A DNA stretch of 6,170 bases, taken from contig CAMPHY010000036.1 in the NCBI GenBank assembly GCA_946886125.1, positions 1 through 6,170 on the forward strand. Direction: 5' to 3'. Both the position numbers and the translations under genes were made by a program. This stretch comes from an uncultured Candidatus Saccharibacteria bacterium. GTDB lineage: Bacteria > Patescibacteria > Saccharimonadia > Saccharimonadales > UBA6022. Below, in pieces: positions 1-6,168 of the stretch. Positions within the stretch are counted from its first letter, which is position 1. Each line of letters begins with the position of its first letter. The notes under the pieces are model-generated. The model searched no databases. It was given only the letters and a program-made list of their open reading frames with translations, and had not been told where the DNA came from.

Positions 1-361
1 AGTCGGCAGCCAATGCAAGATAAACGTTTGCTAATGTCTGCGCCTGAATACCCTGGCTGGCGTCAACTACTAAGATAGCCCCTTCACAAGCTTCGAGGCT
101 ACGACTCACTTCATAACTAAAGTCAACATGCCCTGGAGTATCAATAAGGTTTAAGTCATGATCTTTATACTTCATGCGCACTGGAGCAAGTTTAATAGTG
201 ATACCTTTTTCACGCTCAAGATCCATCGTGTCCAGCAGCTGTGATTGCATATCACGCTTCTGTACAGTACCCGTCAGCTCAAGCATACGATCGGCAAGCG
301 TCGACTTACCGTGATCGATGTGAGCAATAATACAAAAATTTCTAATCTGTTCTTGATTCAT
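1..361 (-). CDS. lepA: Elongation factor 4 (LepA), N-terminal part, cut by window edge
   Basis: Reading the reverse strand from the ATG at 361-359 gives 120 codons that run off the left edge. The protein is the GTPase (G) domain of a translational GTPase. G1 is AHIDHGKST (residues 13-21). The switch I region is [16 protein letters not shown] (42-57), with the Mg-binding Thr at 55. G3 is DTPGH (74-78), followed by the [20 protein letters not shown] block. The [10 protein letters not shown] wording before GITIK and the start only a few residues before the P-loop are typical of LepA/EF4 rather than EF-G, EF-Tu or TypA. The family acts on ribosomes and is linked to back-translocation and ribosome assembly. 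The NKxD motif and the EF4-specific C-terminal domain lie outside the window. murJ ends 24 bases upstream. No clear Shine-Dalgarno precedes the ATG, but an extended -10 box does (375-383). Confidence 0.95.
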   Translation of the reverse strand, partial: MNQEQIRNFCIIAHIDHGKSTLADRMLELTGTVQKRDMQSQLLDTMDLEREKGITIKLAPVRMKYKDHDLNLIDTPGHVDFSYEVSRSLEACEGAILVVDASQGIQAQTLANVYLALAAD

Positions 362-374
362 AGTTCAGAGGATT

Positions 375-383
375 ATTATAACA
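375..383 (-). promoter_or_regulatory. Extended -10 promoter candidate for lepA
   Basis: The minus strand reads TGTTATAAT, a perfect TGn extension plus consensus TATAAT. It lies in the short murJ-lepA gap, just past the murJ stop codon. No good -35 hexamer is visible 16-18 bases further upstream, inside the murJ 3' end, which is normal for extended -10 promoters. The hexamer ends 13 bases before the lepA ATG, so a start site about 7 bases downstream would leave a leader of only about 6 nt. This fits the lack of a ribosome binding site. Function is inferred from sequence only. Confidence 0.5.
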
Positions 384-385
384 GC

Positions 386-2014
386 TTACTTGCTACGAGG
401 CGAACTGAAGAATATTTTATTGATTCTTCGTACTACTGGCCTTACCTCTTCGAGTCCAAGTAAATGACTAAAGAATATGTACGCCGCAGCACTTATTGCG
501 ACAATTAGTGCAAATTTTGGAAATGTCACATAAAAGCTTTGATCATCACTCATAAGCTGGAACATCTGAACACTGGCATATGTAAAAATTGCCATAAATC
601 CAGTTGCACTTGCCATACGCGCTACCGCGTGAACAAACACGGCATCGAACAGACCCTTAATACGCCTCCCCATGATGGTAAATAAGATCATCACCTCTAC
701 CGCAGCTACGATAGATGCAGCCAAAGCAAGACCATAAGCTCCCATATCAAGAGTAAGTGTAAACCATATCGCCAAAATTATATTCAAGCCGATCGCAACA
801 AGCGATACATAGAGAGGCGTCTTGGTGTCTTGTTGTGCATAAAAGCTACGTGACGCAATGTGATAAATAGAACGGAATAAAATGGCTACTACTAAAACTC
901 CAAGAAGGTTTGCCATCAGTGCATTACCACCATTAACTAAAAAGTTAACAATATATCCACGCGCAAAGAAGGTAACGACTGCTACCGGTAATGTAATCCA
1001 TACCACAACCCGTAGAACAGAGATCAGTTCTTTTTTAAATAAATCGAAACGACCTTCCGCTAAGCGTTCAGTTAGGCTCGGGAATGCCGCCGTACTAATC
1101 GCCACGCCGATTAGATTGATTGGAGCAAAGTGAAGCGTTGATGCTTGCTGGTAAATACGTACCGTACCTGCAGCCAAACGCGATGCTAAATTCACTTCTA
1201 CGATACTCACGATATAGTCCATACCTTGATCAATTGACCTAGCAGGCAATAACTGAAGCACACGACGAAAACCTTTGTTTTTCCAAAAAATCTTAAACTG
1301 ATAGTCAAAGCCAAGCCCAAGTAAACCGATACTACTTACAAGTAATTGCAAAATCGAACCAAGAACAACACCAAGCGCGACTCCCATGATACCACCCTCA
1401 AATACTTGCCAACCAAACAGATTGATACCATTTGTAAAGAAAAAGATACCAATGATGATACCAATGTTATAAATTGTCGGCGCTAAGGCATAAAACGTAA
1501 AACGTCCCACTGCTTGTTGAATACTGGCGATAACTGTTGCGATCGCAAACAGGAAGGGGTTAATGGCAATTACACGCATCATACTTACCGCTAGGGCCGT
1601 ACTTGCCTCACTTAGGCCTGGACCGACTACATAGCGCACGAGGGGTTCGGCAAACACCATGATAAGTACGCTCGTAATAAGCGTTACGATTGCTAGCAAA
1701 TTAATCATGCTGGCCGAGAGTTCCCAGGCAGACTTTTTATTACCCTTGCTGAGTCGTTGATTAAATACCGGAATAAACGTCACGCTCAGTGCGCCCGATA
1801 CCAGTATAAAGAACATGAAATCAGGTATCGTAAAAGCGACTGTATAGGCGTCAATGCCCGTTGGATAGGTCTCAAGGTATGTGCTGTTTAAGAGACGGTC
1901 TCGATAAAACCCGAGTAAAGCACCGATTAACGTCGAGCCCGCAAGCAATATTGCTGCGAGCTTGACAGTTACTTTTTTATTCGCCCGAAGGACAGCTTGG
2001 CGTACTCGACTCAT
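386..2014 (-). CDS. murJ: MurJ/MviN-family lipid II flippase (MOP superfamily)
   Basis: This 542-residue polytopic membrane protein has a basic N-terminus (about 1-18) and then a long series of hydrophobic helices, consistent with the 14-TM MurJ/MviN fold. MurJ moves lipid II, the peptidoglycan precursor, across the cytoplasmic membrane. Family landmarks are LLGFYRDRLL (33-42), IDAYTVAFTIP (54-64), SGALSVTFIPVF (73-84), the LAPTIYNIG segment (177-185), GVAISTAAFPSLT (303-315) and SFYAQQDTKTP (390-400), which matches the FYSRQDIKTP block of E. coli MurJ. By hand alignment, R24 and D39 of E. coli MurJ are kept as R38 and D55, but R18, R52 and R270 correspond to A32, F68 and T293. A divergent MurJ or a related MOP exporter is therefore possible. 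The ATG lies 14 bases after the ftsH stop with only a weak GATGG-like ribosome site, so it probably depends on ftsH transcription. The C-terminus is short and basic (SSPRSK). Confidence 0.9.
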   Translation of the reverse strand: MSRVRQAVLRANKKVTVKLAAILLAGSTLIGALLGFYRDRLLNSTYLETYPTGIDAYTVAFTIPDFMFFILVSGALSVTFIPVFNQRLSKGNKKSAWELSASMINLLAIVTLITSVLIMVFAEPLVRYVVGPGLSEASTALAVSMMRVIAINPFLFAIATVIASIQQAVGRFTFYALAPTIYNIGIIIGIFFFTNGINLFGWQVFEGGIMGVALGVVLGSILQLLVSSIGLLGLGFDYQFKIFWKNKGFRRVLQLLPARSIDQGMDYIVSIVEVNLASRLAAGTVRIYQQASTLHFAPINLIGVAISTAAFPSLTERLAEGRFDLFKKELISVLRVVVWITLPVAVVTFFARGYIVNFLVNGGNALMANLLGVLVVAILFRSIYHIASRSFYAQQDTKTPLYVSLVAIGLNIILAIWFTLTLDMGAYGLALAASIVAAVEVMILFTIMGRRIKGLFDAVFVHAVARMASATGFMAIFTYASVQMFQLMSDDQSFYVTFPKFALIVAISAAAYIFFSHLLGLEEVRPVVRRINKIFFSSPRSK

Positions 2015-2028
2015 AGTCCATCAGTCAG

Positions 2029-3891
2029 CTAGTAGAGCTTAGCCTCTTTGGGGAGTTTAGCAGCCTTTAAGATATCGACAACCTGCGCCTCATCGAGAGT
2101 TTCCTGCTCGAGTAATGCTTTAGCTAAATCATCAAGTGCCTTTCGGTTTGCCTGGATAACAACTTCTGCTCGCTTTGATGCTTCTTTTATAAGCATCTCG
2201 ACTTCTTTGTCGATCTCCTTTGCCGTATCGTCACTATATGGTCGTTCGTGTGTCATTTTATCGAACACCATACCACCATTATCGTCATGGAACACTTGGT
2301 CGCGCAACTTAGAACCCATACCCTGTTCAATAATCATATCGCGAGCAATTTCAGTAGCCTTGCGAAGATCAGAGCCAGCGCCAGTAGTAATACCATCTGC
2401 GCCATACAGAATTTTTTCAGCCACACGTCCACCCATAGCTCGAGCTAAGATATCCTTAAACTCGTAGACATTCGTATAGCTTTTATCTTCTGGTGGCAAG
2501 AACCATGTTACGCCGCCCGTACCGCCACGTGGAATAATTGTTACCTTATGTACTGGGTCACTATCAGGCAGGATATGCCCGACAATGGCGTGCCCCGCTT
2601 CATGATAGGCGGTCAGCTCTTTTTCTTTTTCGTTCATAACTTTTGTCTTACGTTCAGGGCCAATTGCTACTTTTTCAAACGCTTCCGTTAGATCAGCGTT
2701 GCTAATTTTCTTACGATCATGACGAGCTGCTACAATTGCCGCTTCGTTTGCCATGTTGGCAAGATCAGCACCGCTGCTGCCCGCAGTTTTTGCCGCTAGA
2801 GCACCGATATCAACTGTTTCATCGACTGGCTTTTTCTTGAAGTGAACCTTCAAAATCGCTTCGCGATCTCGTCGCTCAGGCAACATAATATTTGTTCGAC
2901 GATCAAAGCGACCAGGGCGAAGTAGAGCAGGGTCAAGCACGTCGGCACGGTTGGTTGCCGCTAGTACAATCACATTACTCCCTGTTTCAAATCCATCCAT
3001 TTCGACAAGAATTTGGTTAAGAGTCTGCTCACGCTCATCATGACCGCCGCCCATACCACTACCGCGCTTGCGACCAACGGCATCAATTTCATCGATGAAG
3101 ATAATAGCTGGAGCATTCTTCTTCGCTTTGGCAAATAAGTCACGTACGCGTGAGGCACCAACACCAACGAACATCTCAACGAATTCAGAACCCGAAATTG
3201 AGAAAAATGGTACATTCGCCTCTCCCGCTACGGCACGGGCGAGCATTGTTTTACCAGTACCAGGATTACCGACCAACAACACACCTCTTGGAATCTTCGC
3301 TCCAAGCGTTTCATATTTTTTAGGGTGCTTCAAAAAATCTACAACTTCTTCAAGATCCTGTTTAGCAGAATCGTTACCTGCGATGTCTGAAAAGACTACC
3401 TTTTCTTTATCAACACCATAAAGTTTCGCCTTGGACTTACCAAAGCCCATTGCCTGGTTGTTCTGTCCCTGCGCCTGGCGCATCATAAACATGAAGAAGG
3501 CAATAATAAGAATTACTGGTACCAGAATAATCGCCAAGTTCCACAGTGTCTCACCAGTTTGTGACGGCTCGACGACCTGAAGTTCTACAGGAGCATCCTC
3601 ATTTAGTCCCTGCTCCTGAAGGCTACTGCCAGATGCCTTAACTGACTTCTCAGTTGGCTCCTCTTGGCCTTCGGGGGTGACTGTGAGGTTATTACCCTCA
3701 ACTTTGATTTTTTCGATTTCACCATCATTAGCACGACTGATCACGCTTGAGATAGGCACCTCTTTCAAACTATCTTGAGGTGAAAAAATTGCTACCGCCG
3801 TAAGAACCGCAAATACTAAAATTGCCCAAAATAAGCTGAGTCGAATGAAGTTATTCGCCTTCTTCTTTGGAGGTTGTTGTTTATTTGCCAT
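2029..3891 (-). CDS. ftsH: ATP-dependent zinc metalloprotease FtsH
   Basis: The 620-residue product is a membrane-anchored hexameric AAA+ protease that degrades misfolded membrane proteins and selected soluble regulators. A basic N-terminus (1-14) precedes TM1 (about 16-36), an extracytoplasmic domain (about 40-112) and TM2 (about 117-137). The AAA+ module has Walker A GNPGTGKT (208-215), the pore motif FVGVG (241-245), Walker B IIFIDEID (263-270) and the second region of homology ending RPGRFDR (325-331), with arginine fingers R325 and R328. The M41 peptidase domain has HEAGH (430-434) with zinc ligands H430 and H434, catalytic E431 and a third ligand D508 in GAGSD. All key residues are present and the length is normal. 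The ATG at 3891 is the only in-frame choice, because a TAA lies four codons upstream. It follows tilS by 72 bases and murJ starts 14 bases after its TAG. The tilS-ftsH neighbourhood resembles tilS-hpt-ftsH of Firmicutes, without hpt. Confidence 0.98.
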   Translation of the reverse strand: MANKQQPPKKKANNFIRLSLFWAILVFAVLTAVAIFSPQDSLKEVPISSVISRANDGEIEKIKVEGNNLTVTPEGQEEPTEKSVKASGSSLQEQGLNEDAPVELQVVEPSQTGETLWNLAIILVPVILIIAFFMFMMRQAQGQNNQAMGFGKSKAKLYGVDKEKVVFSDIAGNDSAKQDLEEVVDFLKHPKKYETLGAKIPRGVLLVGNPGTGKTMLARAVAGEANVPFFSISGSEFVEMFVGVGASRVRDLFAKAKKNAPAIIFIDEIDAVGRKRGSGMGGGHDEREQTLNQILVEMDGFETGSNVIVLAATNRADVLDPALLRPGRFDRRTNIMLPERRDREAILKVHFKKKPVDETVDIGALAAKTAGSSGADLANMANEAAIVAARHDRKKISNADLTEAFEKVAIGPERKTKVMNEKEKELTAYHEAGHAIVGHILPDSDPVHKVTIIPRGGTGGVTWFLPPEDKSYTNVYEFKDILARAMGGRVAEKILYGADGITTGAGSDLRKATEIARDMIIEQGMGSKLRDQVFHDDNGGMVFDKMTHERPYSDDTAKEIDKEVEMLIKEASKRAEVVIQANRKALDDLAKALLEQETLDEAQVVDILKAAKLPKEAKLY

Positions 3892-3905
3892 AAAAAAGTA
3901 TTATT

Positions 3906-3911
3906 TCCTTT
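3906..3911 (-). promoter_or_regulatory. Distant Shine-Dalgarno of ftsH
   Basis: The minus strand reads AAAGGA here, the best ribosome binding match before ftsH. It is 14 bases from the ATG, longer than the usual 5-10, and the last six bases before the ATG are all T. No nearer in-frame start exists, so the spacing is either real or the site is weak. Confidence 0.45.
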
Positions 3912-3949
3912 CAACTAAGTAATTCAAGACATAAAATCCCACTCCTACA

Positions 3950-3958
3950 ATAATAGCA
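3950..3958 (-). promoter_or_regulatory. Extended -10 promoter candidate for ftsH (and murJ)
   Basis: The minus strand reads TGCTATTAT, a TGn extension plus a -10 hexamer with one mismatch to TATAAT, placed just after the tilS stop codon. No convincing -35 box is visible in the tilS 3' end. A start near 3943 would give a leader of about 50 nt containing the AAAGGA site. It would let ftsH and murJ be transcribed separately from tilS and the pilins. The 72-base gap 3892-3963 shows no convincing terminator hairpin. Confidence 0.35.
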
Positions 3959-3963
3959 TTTTT

Positions 3964-4812
3964 TTAGTCTGTGTGGATAGAGAATGTTCTTGTTGCAAAC
4001 CGTAACTGCACACTGCTACCAACCTGACAAATTTTACCCGCTGGATATGTTTTAATAGCCTGAAGCGCTCGTTCACGCTGTGGAATCGTTGGACTAGTGC
4101 TCACCTCCTGCAAGCACGCAGCACGTAGCAACTCAAGCGCCACTGGTACAGAGATTGCCGTAAAGAAATACCTTGAAAAAGCAGTTTGTTCGCCTAATAG
4201 ATGCTGCACCTCGTGGTTGATTTCATACTTTAACTCTAATTGTCGCTGCCACAATAGGCGCAAAGCTTCTTTTTGCGAATCATTGAATGCCGGAATTAAT
4301 TGAGCCCTTATCTTATTGCGCATATACTCTAAACTTTGGTTTGTACTATCTTGCTGCCACTCCAGTCCATGCTCCAACGCATATTCGAGAATATCTTTTT
4401 TTGTCACAGCAAGCAAAGGGCGCACTATATCCGAATCAAGCACTGCCAAACCGCGCCACCCCGTACCACGCATGATATTAATGACAATTGTCTCTAGCAC
4501 ATCATCTCCATGATGGGCCGTCACAATAGTAGCTTGATGCTTTTGTGCTACCTGCCGCAAAAAAGCATAACGCCGCGTACGCGCCTGCTCTTCGCTTGCA
4601 TCGCCCCCTAGCTCCTCACGTTTGGTTTCAAACGGTAAATGGTATGCTGCCGCTAATTGCTCTACAAACGCAGCATCATCAGCAGAGTCATTGCGAATAC
4701 CATGATCGAAATGGGCAACGATAAGAGAAGATGGTTGAAGTCTCCATAGTTGATGAAGTAAGACAACCGAGTCAACTCCACCACTAACAGCTACGACATA
4801 TTTATGCTTCAT
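3964..4812 (-). CDS. tilS: tRNA(Ile)-lysidine synthase, short form
   Basis: TilS uses ATP to attach lysine to C34 of the CAU-anticodon tRNA-Ile, changing it to read AUA and be charged with Ile. The 282-residue protein starts with the PP-loop SGGVDS (residues 10-15), followed by DHGIR (36-40), ARTRRYAFL (77-85), TAHHGDDVLET (98-108), RGTGWRGL (115-122), RPLL (131-134) and DSTNQSLEYMRNKIR (155-169), all family signatures. Residues 180-282 form a mostly helical linker and a terminal beta-like segment (GKICQVGSSVQLRF). The separate C-terminal tRNA-binding domain of long TilS proteins (about 430 residues in E. coli) is absent. Short forms are known in other bacteria, so this looks natural: the frame is intact and the end is not abrupt. 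The ATG at 4812 puts the P-loop at the usual distance. The preceding pilin gene ends 29 bases upstream. No Shine-Dalgarno is visible before the ATG. Confidence 0.95.
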   Translation of the reverse strand: MKHKYVVAVSGGVDSVVLLHQLWRLQPSSLIVAHFDHGIRNDSADDAAFVEQLAAAYHLPFETKREELGGDASEEQARTRRYAFLRQVAQKHQATIVTAHHGDDVLETIVINIMRGTGWRGLAVLDSDIVRPLLAVTKKDILEYALEHGLEWQQDSTNQSLEYMRNKIRAQLIPAFNDSQKEALRLLWQRQLELKYEINHEVQHLLGEQTAFSRYFFTAISVPVALELLRAACLQEVSTSPTIPQRERALQAIKTYPAGKICQVGSSVQLRFATRTFSIHTD

Positions 4813-4821
4813 ATATTGCTA

Positions 4822-4827
4822 AGTATA
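4822..4827 (-). promoter_or_regulatory. -10-like box just upstream of tilS
   Basis: The minus strand reads TATACT, one mismatch from TATAAT, in the 29-base gap between the last pilin gene and tilS. Only nine bases separate it from the tilS ATG, so a start about 7 bases downstream would make tilS nearly leaderless. There is no TGn extension and no good -35, so the call is weaker than that for lepA. Co-transcription from the pilin genes is the alternative. Confidence 0.3.
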
Positions 4828-4841
4828 AAGGATGGAACTAA

Positions 4842-5072
4842 CTATGCACCAGCTGGTGGCGTTTCATTACAATTCGTGATGTTTGAAATAGTATACGAGT
4901 GCTTATAGTAATCCACGTTAGCGCTATAGGCGTAACCACCAATATTTGGATGGTTGCAAAGATAATACTGCACATTAACCATTTCACGAAACCCGACTCG
5001 TCGATACATTGTCTCTTTTTGCGGCCCACCTCGAACCATATTCCAAGCACTTAAAACATACTTCTGACCATC
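4842..5072 (-). repeat. Paralogous repeat copy A: shared pilin C-terminal domain
   Basis: This 3' part of the third pilin gene matches 5920-6168 in protein and, in its last 60 or so bases, clearly in DNA as well (4842-4905 against 5920-5983). Differences are mostly at third codon positions plus a few small in-frame length changes. It is a diverged gene duplication rather than a recent repeat. Confidence 0.8.
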
Positions 5073-5426
5073 ACTCGAGTATATATAACACCCCGTACTC
5101 CCCCCTACACCACTGTATGGCTGACTACTTTGTGGCAGGTCATCAACACCTGGTACCCAATCTACCTGGCTTGAGCCGCTCGGACAATTGTCATCGGTAC
5201 GCGATACAGTCAATCCACCAGTTGAAGGATAACTTCCCTCGCGTGCGTTGTATATTTCAATCTTTCTTGCAAGGCTATTCATTGCAGACTGCGTTTGAGC
5301 ATTTTTTGCCCGTATCTGAATACCGTTATACGCCACAATTGTAATTGCTGCTAAGATACCTATCACTACAATAACAATGAGCAGTTCAACGATCGTAAAG
5401 CCTGTTTGTGCTTTACGATTAGACAT
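4842..5426 (-). CDS. Type IV pilin-like protein with Cys-rich C-terminal domain (third pilin gene of cassette)
   Basis: This 194-residue class III-type prepilin has the leader MSNRKAQTG, then F10-TIVE, with the mature Glu5 at residue 14. A hydrophobic helix follows (about 12-34, IVIVVIGILAA block), continuing as an amphipathic alpha-1 to about residue 60. A prepilin peptidase should cut after G9. The ATG at 5426 is preferred over the in-frame ATG at 5474, because it gives a normal short basic leader and has AAAGGA ten bases upstream. The globular part carries four cysteines (C81, C113, C157, C186), suggesting two disulfides. The last 76 residues share the blocks YVLSAWNMV, TMYRRVGFRE, YLCNHP and ITNCNETPPAGA with the truncated gene at 5920-6170. 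The start overlaps the previous pilin stop by 8 bases. The pilin fold is certain by motif. Major versus minor pilin, or a secretion pseudopilin, cannot be told from sequence alone. Confidence 0.88.
   Translation of the reverse strand: MSNRKAQTGFTIVELLIVIVVIGILAAITIVAYNGIQIRAKNAQTQSAMNSLARKIEIYNAREGSYPSTGGLTVSRTDDNCPSGSSQVDWVPGVDDLPQSSQPYSGVGGSTGCYIYSSDGQKYVLSAWNMVRGGPQKETMYRRVGFREMVNVQYYLCNHPNIGGYAYSANVDYYKHSYTISNITNCNETPPAGA
5320..5403 (-). repeat. Conserved pilin N-terminal helix region, copy 1
   Basis: It encodes residues from the GFTIVELL block through VAYNGI of the third pilin gene and aligns without gaps to 5816-5899. Counting by eye over 83 bases gives 68 identities, while the two peptides differ at almost no positions. 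The changes are therefore mostly silent, which indicates selection on the helix rather than very recent copying. Confidence 0.75.
5392..5419 (-). other. Perfect 10-bp hairpin at the pilin-pilin overlap
   Basis: On the minus strand ATCGTAAAGC (5419-5410) and GCTTTACGAT (5401-5392) are perfect reverse complements around an 8-base loop. In mRNA the stem starts 6 nt after the AUG of the third pilin gene, at the second base of its third codon, and its first base is the last base of the UAA that ends the second pilin gene. The AAAGGA site and AUG stay outside the stem. No run of U follows, so an intrinsic terminator is unlikely. It may tune initiation or coupling. Function is inferred. Confidence 0.5.
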
Positions 5427-5916
5427 ACGCCCAAGTTCCTTTATAAAACCAATCCACCATACTACCACTTGCAACAGTCACTCCAGAGGCGGCACAAATT
5501 GCCACCGTACCCGAATCCGGACCAGTATATTCACTCACACCCGACTTCTTATATTGAAACGCTTTACCAGATTTACTAAAGGCAATGACGGAAAAATTAT
5601 GTGGGTCGTTTGATGGCGGCCAGCAATACAGAATATTATACATAAGACTTCCATCTGGAAAAGTGGTGCGGTATGCATTTTTTGAAACTGAAAGCTTTAG
5701 AGAGACAAGCTGGTTGCCTGTGGGATAAGCGCTATTTTCAACCGCATACATAGCGATTTTTGTCCCTATTTGCCTAAGGTCAGATTGCACAGAGGCGTCC
5801 TGAGACCTTCCCTGGATACCGTTATACGCTACGATTGTAACTGCCGCTAGAATACCGATGACAACGATAACAATGAGCAGTTCGACTATTGTAAAACCCA
5901 TGTGTATTTTTTTCAT
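5419..5916 (-). CDS. Type IV pilin-like protein (second pilin gene of cassette)
   Basis: The 165-residue prepilin has the leader MKKIHMG, predicted cleavage after G7, F8 as the new N-terminus and Glu5 at E12. A hydrophobic helix (about 10-31) almost identical to that of the next pilin is followed by an amphipathic stretch SDLRQIGTKIAMY (45-57) and the common SAYPTG turn (62-67). The globular part holds only two cysteines (C98 in YCWPP and C141 in ICAASG), consistent with one disulfide, and an IAFSKSGKAFQYKKSG strand pair typical of small pilins. Its C-terminal half is unrelated by eye to those of its two neighbours. The ATG at 5916 lies 3 bases after the stop of the preceding pilin gene, with AGGAG inside that gene's last codons. 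The stop overlaps the next start by 8 bases, so the three are probably one coupled operon. Likely a pilus or pseudopilus subunit inserted in the cytoplasmic membrane. The exact role is unknown. Confidence 0.88.
   Translation of the reverse strand: MKKIHMGFTIVELLIVIVVIGILAAVTIVAYNGIQGRSQDASVQSDLRQIGTKIAMYAVENSAYPTGNQLVSLKLSVSKNAYRTTFPDGSLMYNILYCWPPSNDPHNFSVIAFSKSGKAFQYKKSGVSEYTGPDSGTVAICAASGVTVASGSMVDWFYKGTWAYV
5437..5442 (-). promoter_or_regulatory. Shine-Dalgarno of the third pilin gene
   Basis: The minus strand reads AAAGGA ten bases before the ATG at 5426, embedded in the Tyr-Lys-Gly codons near the end of the upstream pilin gene. It supports this ATG over the in-frame ATG at 5474, which would give an unusual extra 16-residue leader. 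Confidence 0.65.
5816..5899 (-). repeat. Conserved pilin N-terminal helix region, copy 2
   Basis: Partner of 5320-5403, at a constant offset of 496 bases, inside the second pilin gene. It encodes the same membrane helix up to VAYNGI. Confidence 0.75.
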
Positions 5917-5919
5917 ACA

Positions 5920-6168
5920 TTAAGCTCCTGCGGGTGGCGTTTCATTACAGTTCGTAATACTTGAAATGGTATAGGAATGTTTATACATATCTCTGTCGTC
6001 ATAATAAACTCCGCCTAAAGTACCGCCAATCGCTGGATGATTACAAAGATAAGATTGAGTCAATTCCGTGACCGTTCGGGTTTCTCGAAAACCAACCCGT
6101 CGATACATCGTATCAGTTTGTGGATCATTAACCATATTCCAGGCGCTCAATACATAATTATCTCCATC
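5920..6168 (-). repeat. Paralogous repeat copy B: shared pilin C-terminal domain
   Basis: This is the partner of 4842-5072. The two copies are separated by a different pilin gene, so the pattern is A-B-A'. The copy probably continues beyond the right edge. Confidence 0.8.

Noticed and set aside
2048..2467. Open frame of 139 codons on the plus strand opposite ftsH
   Set aside because: It lies fully antisense to the strongly conserved FtsH peptidase region, its Ser-rich translation has no recognisable domain, and there is no ribosome site. It is a mirror of codon bias in the real gene.
3068..3421. Plus-strand open frame of 117 codons opposite the FtsH AAA+ domain
   Set aside because: It is antisense to the Walker A and B region and has no domain of its own. 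The open frame follows from conserved codons on the other strand.
3892..3963. Intrinsic terminator after tilS
   Set aside because: The minus-strand A-run after the tilS stop and the T-run before ftsH are not preceded by a GC-rich hairpin, so no terminator is supported.
4838..5050. Minus-strand frame of 70 codons overlapping the third pilin gene in another phase
   Set aside because: The pilin frame has paralogy support from 5920-6170, while this alternative frame has no matching copy there and no start signal.
5440..5445. TATAAA -10-like box before the third pilin gene
   Set aside because: It overlaps the Shine-Dalgarno and the Phe-Tyr-Lys codons, lacks a TGn extension and a -35 box, and the overlapping gene layout explains expression without it.
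5427..5474. Longer pilin start at 5474 adding 16 residues
   Set aside because: It would put a Trp-containing hydrophobic extension before the prepilin leader and a 55-base overlap with the upstream gene. The ATG at 5426 has AAAGGA at a normal distance and gives a canonical leader.
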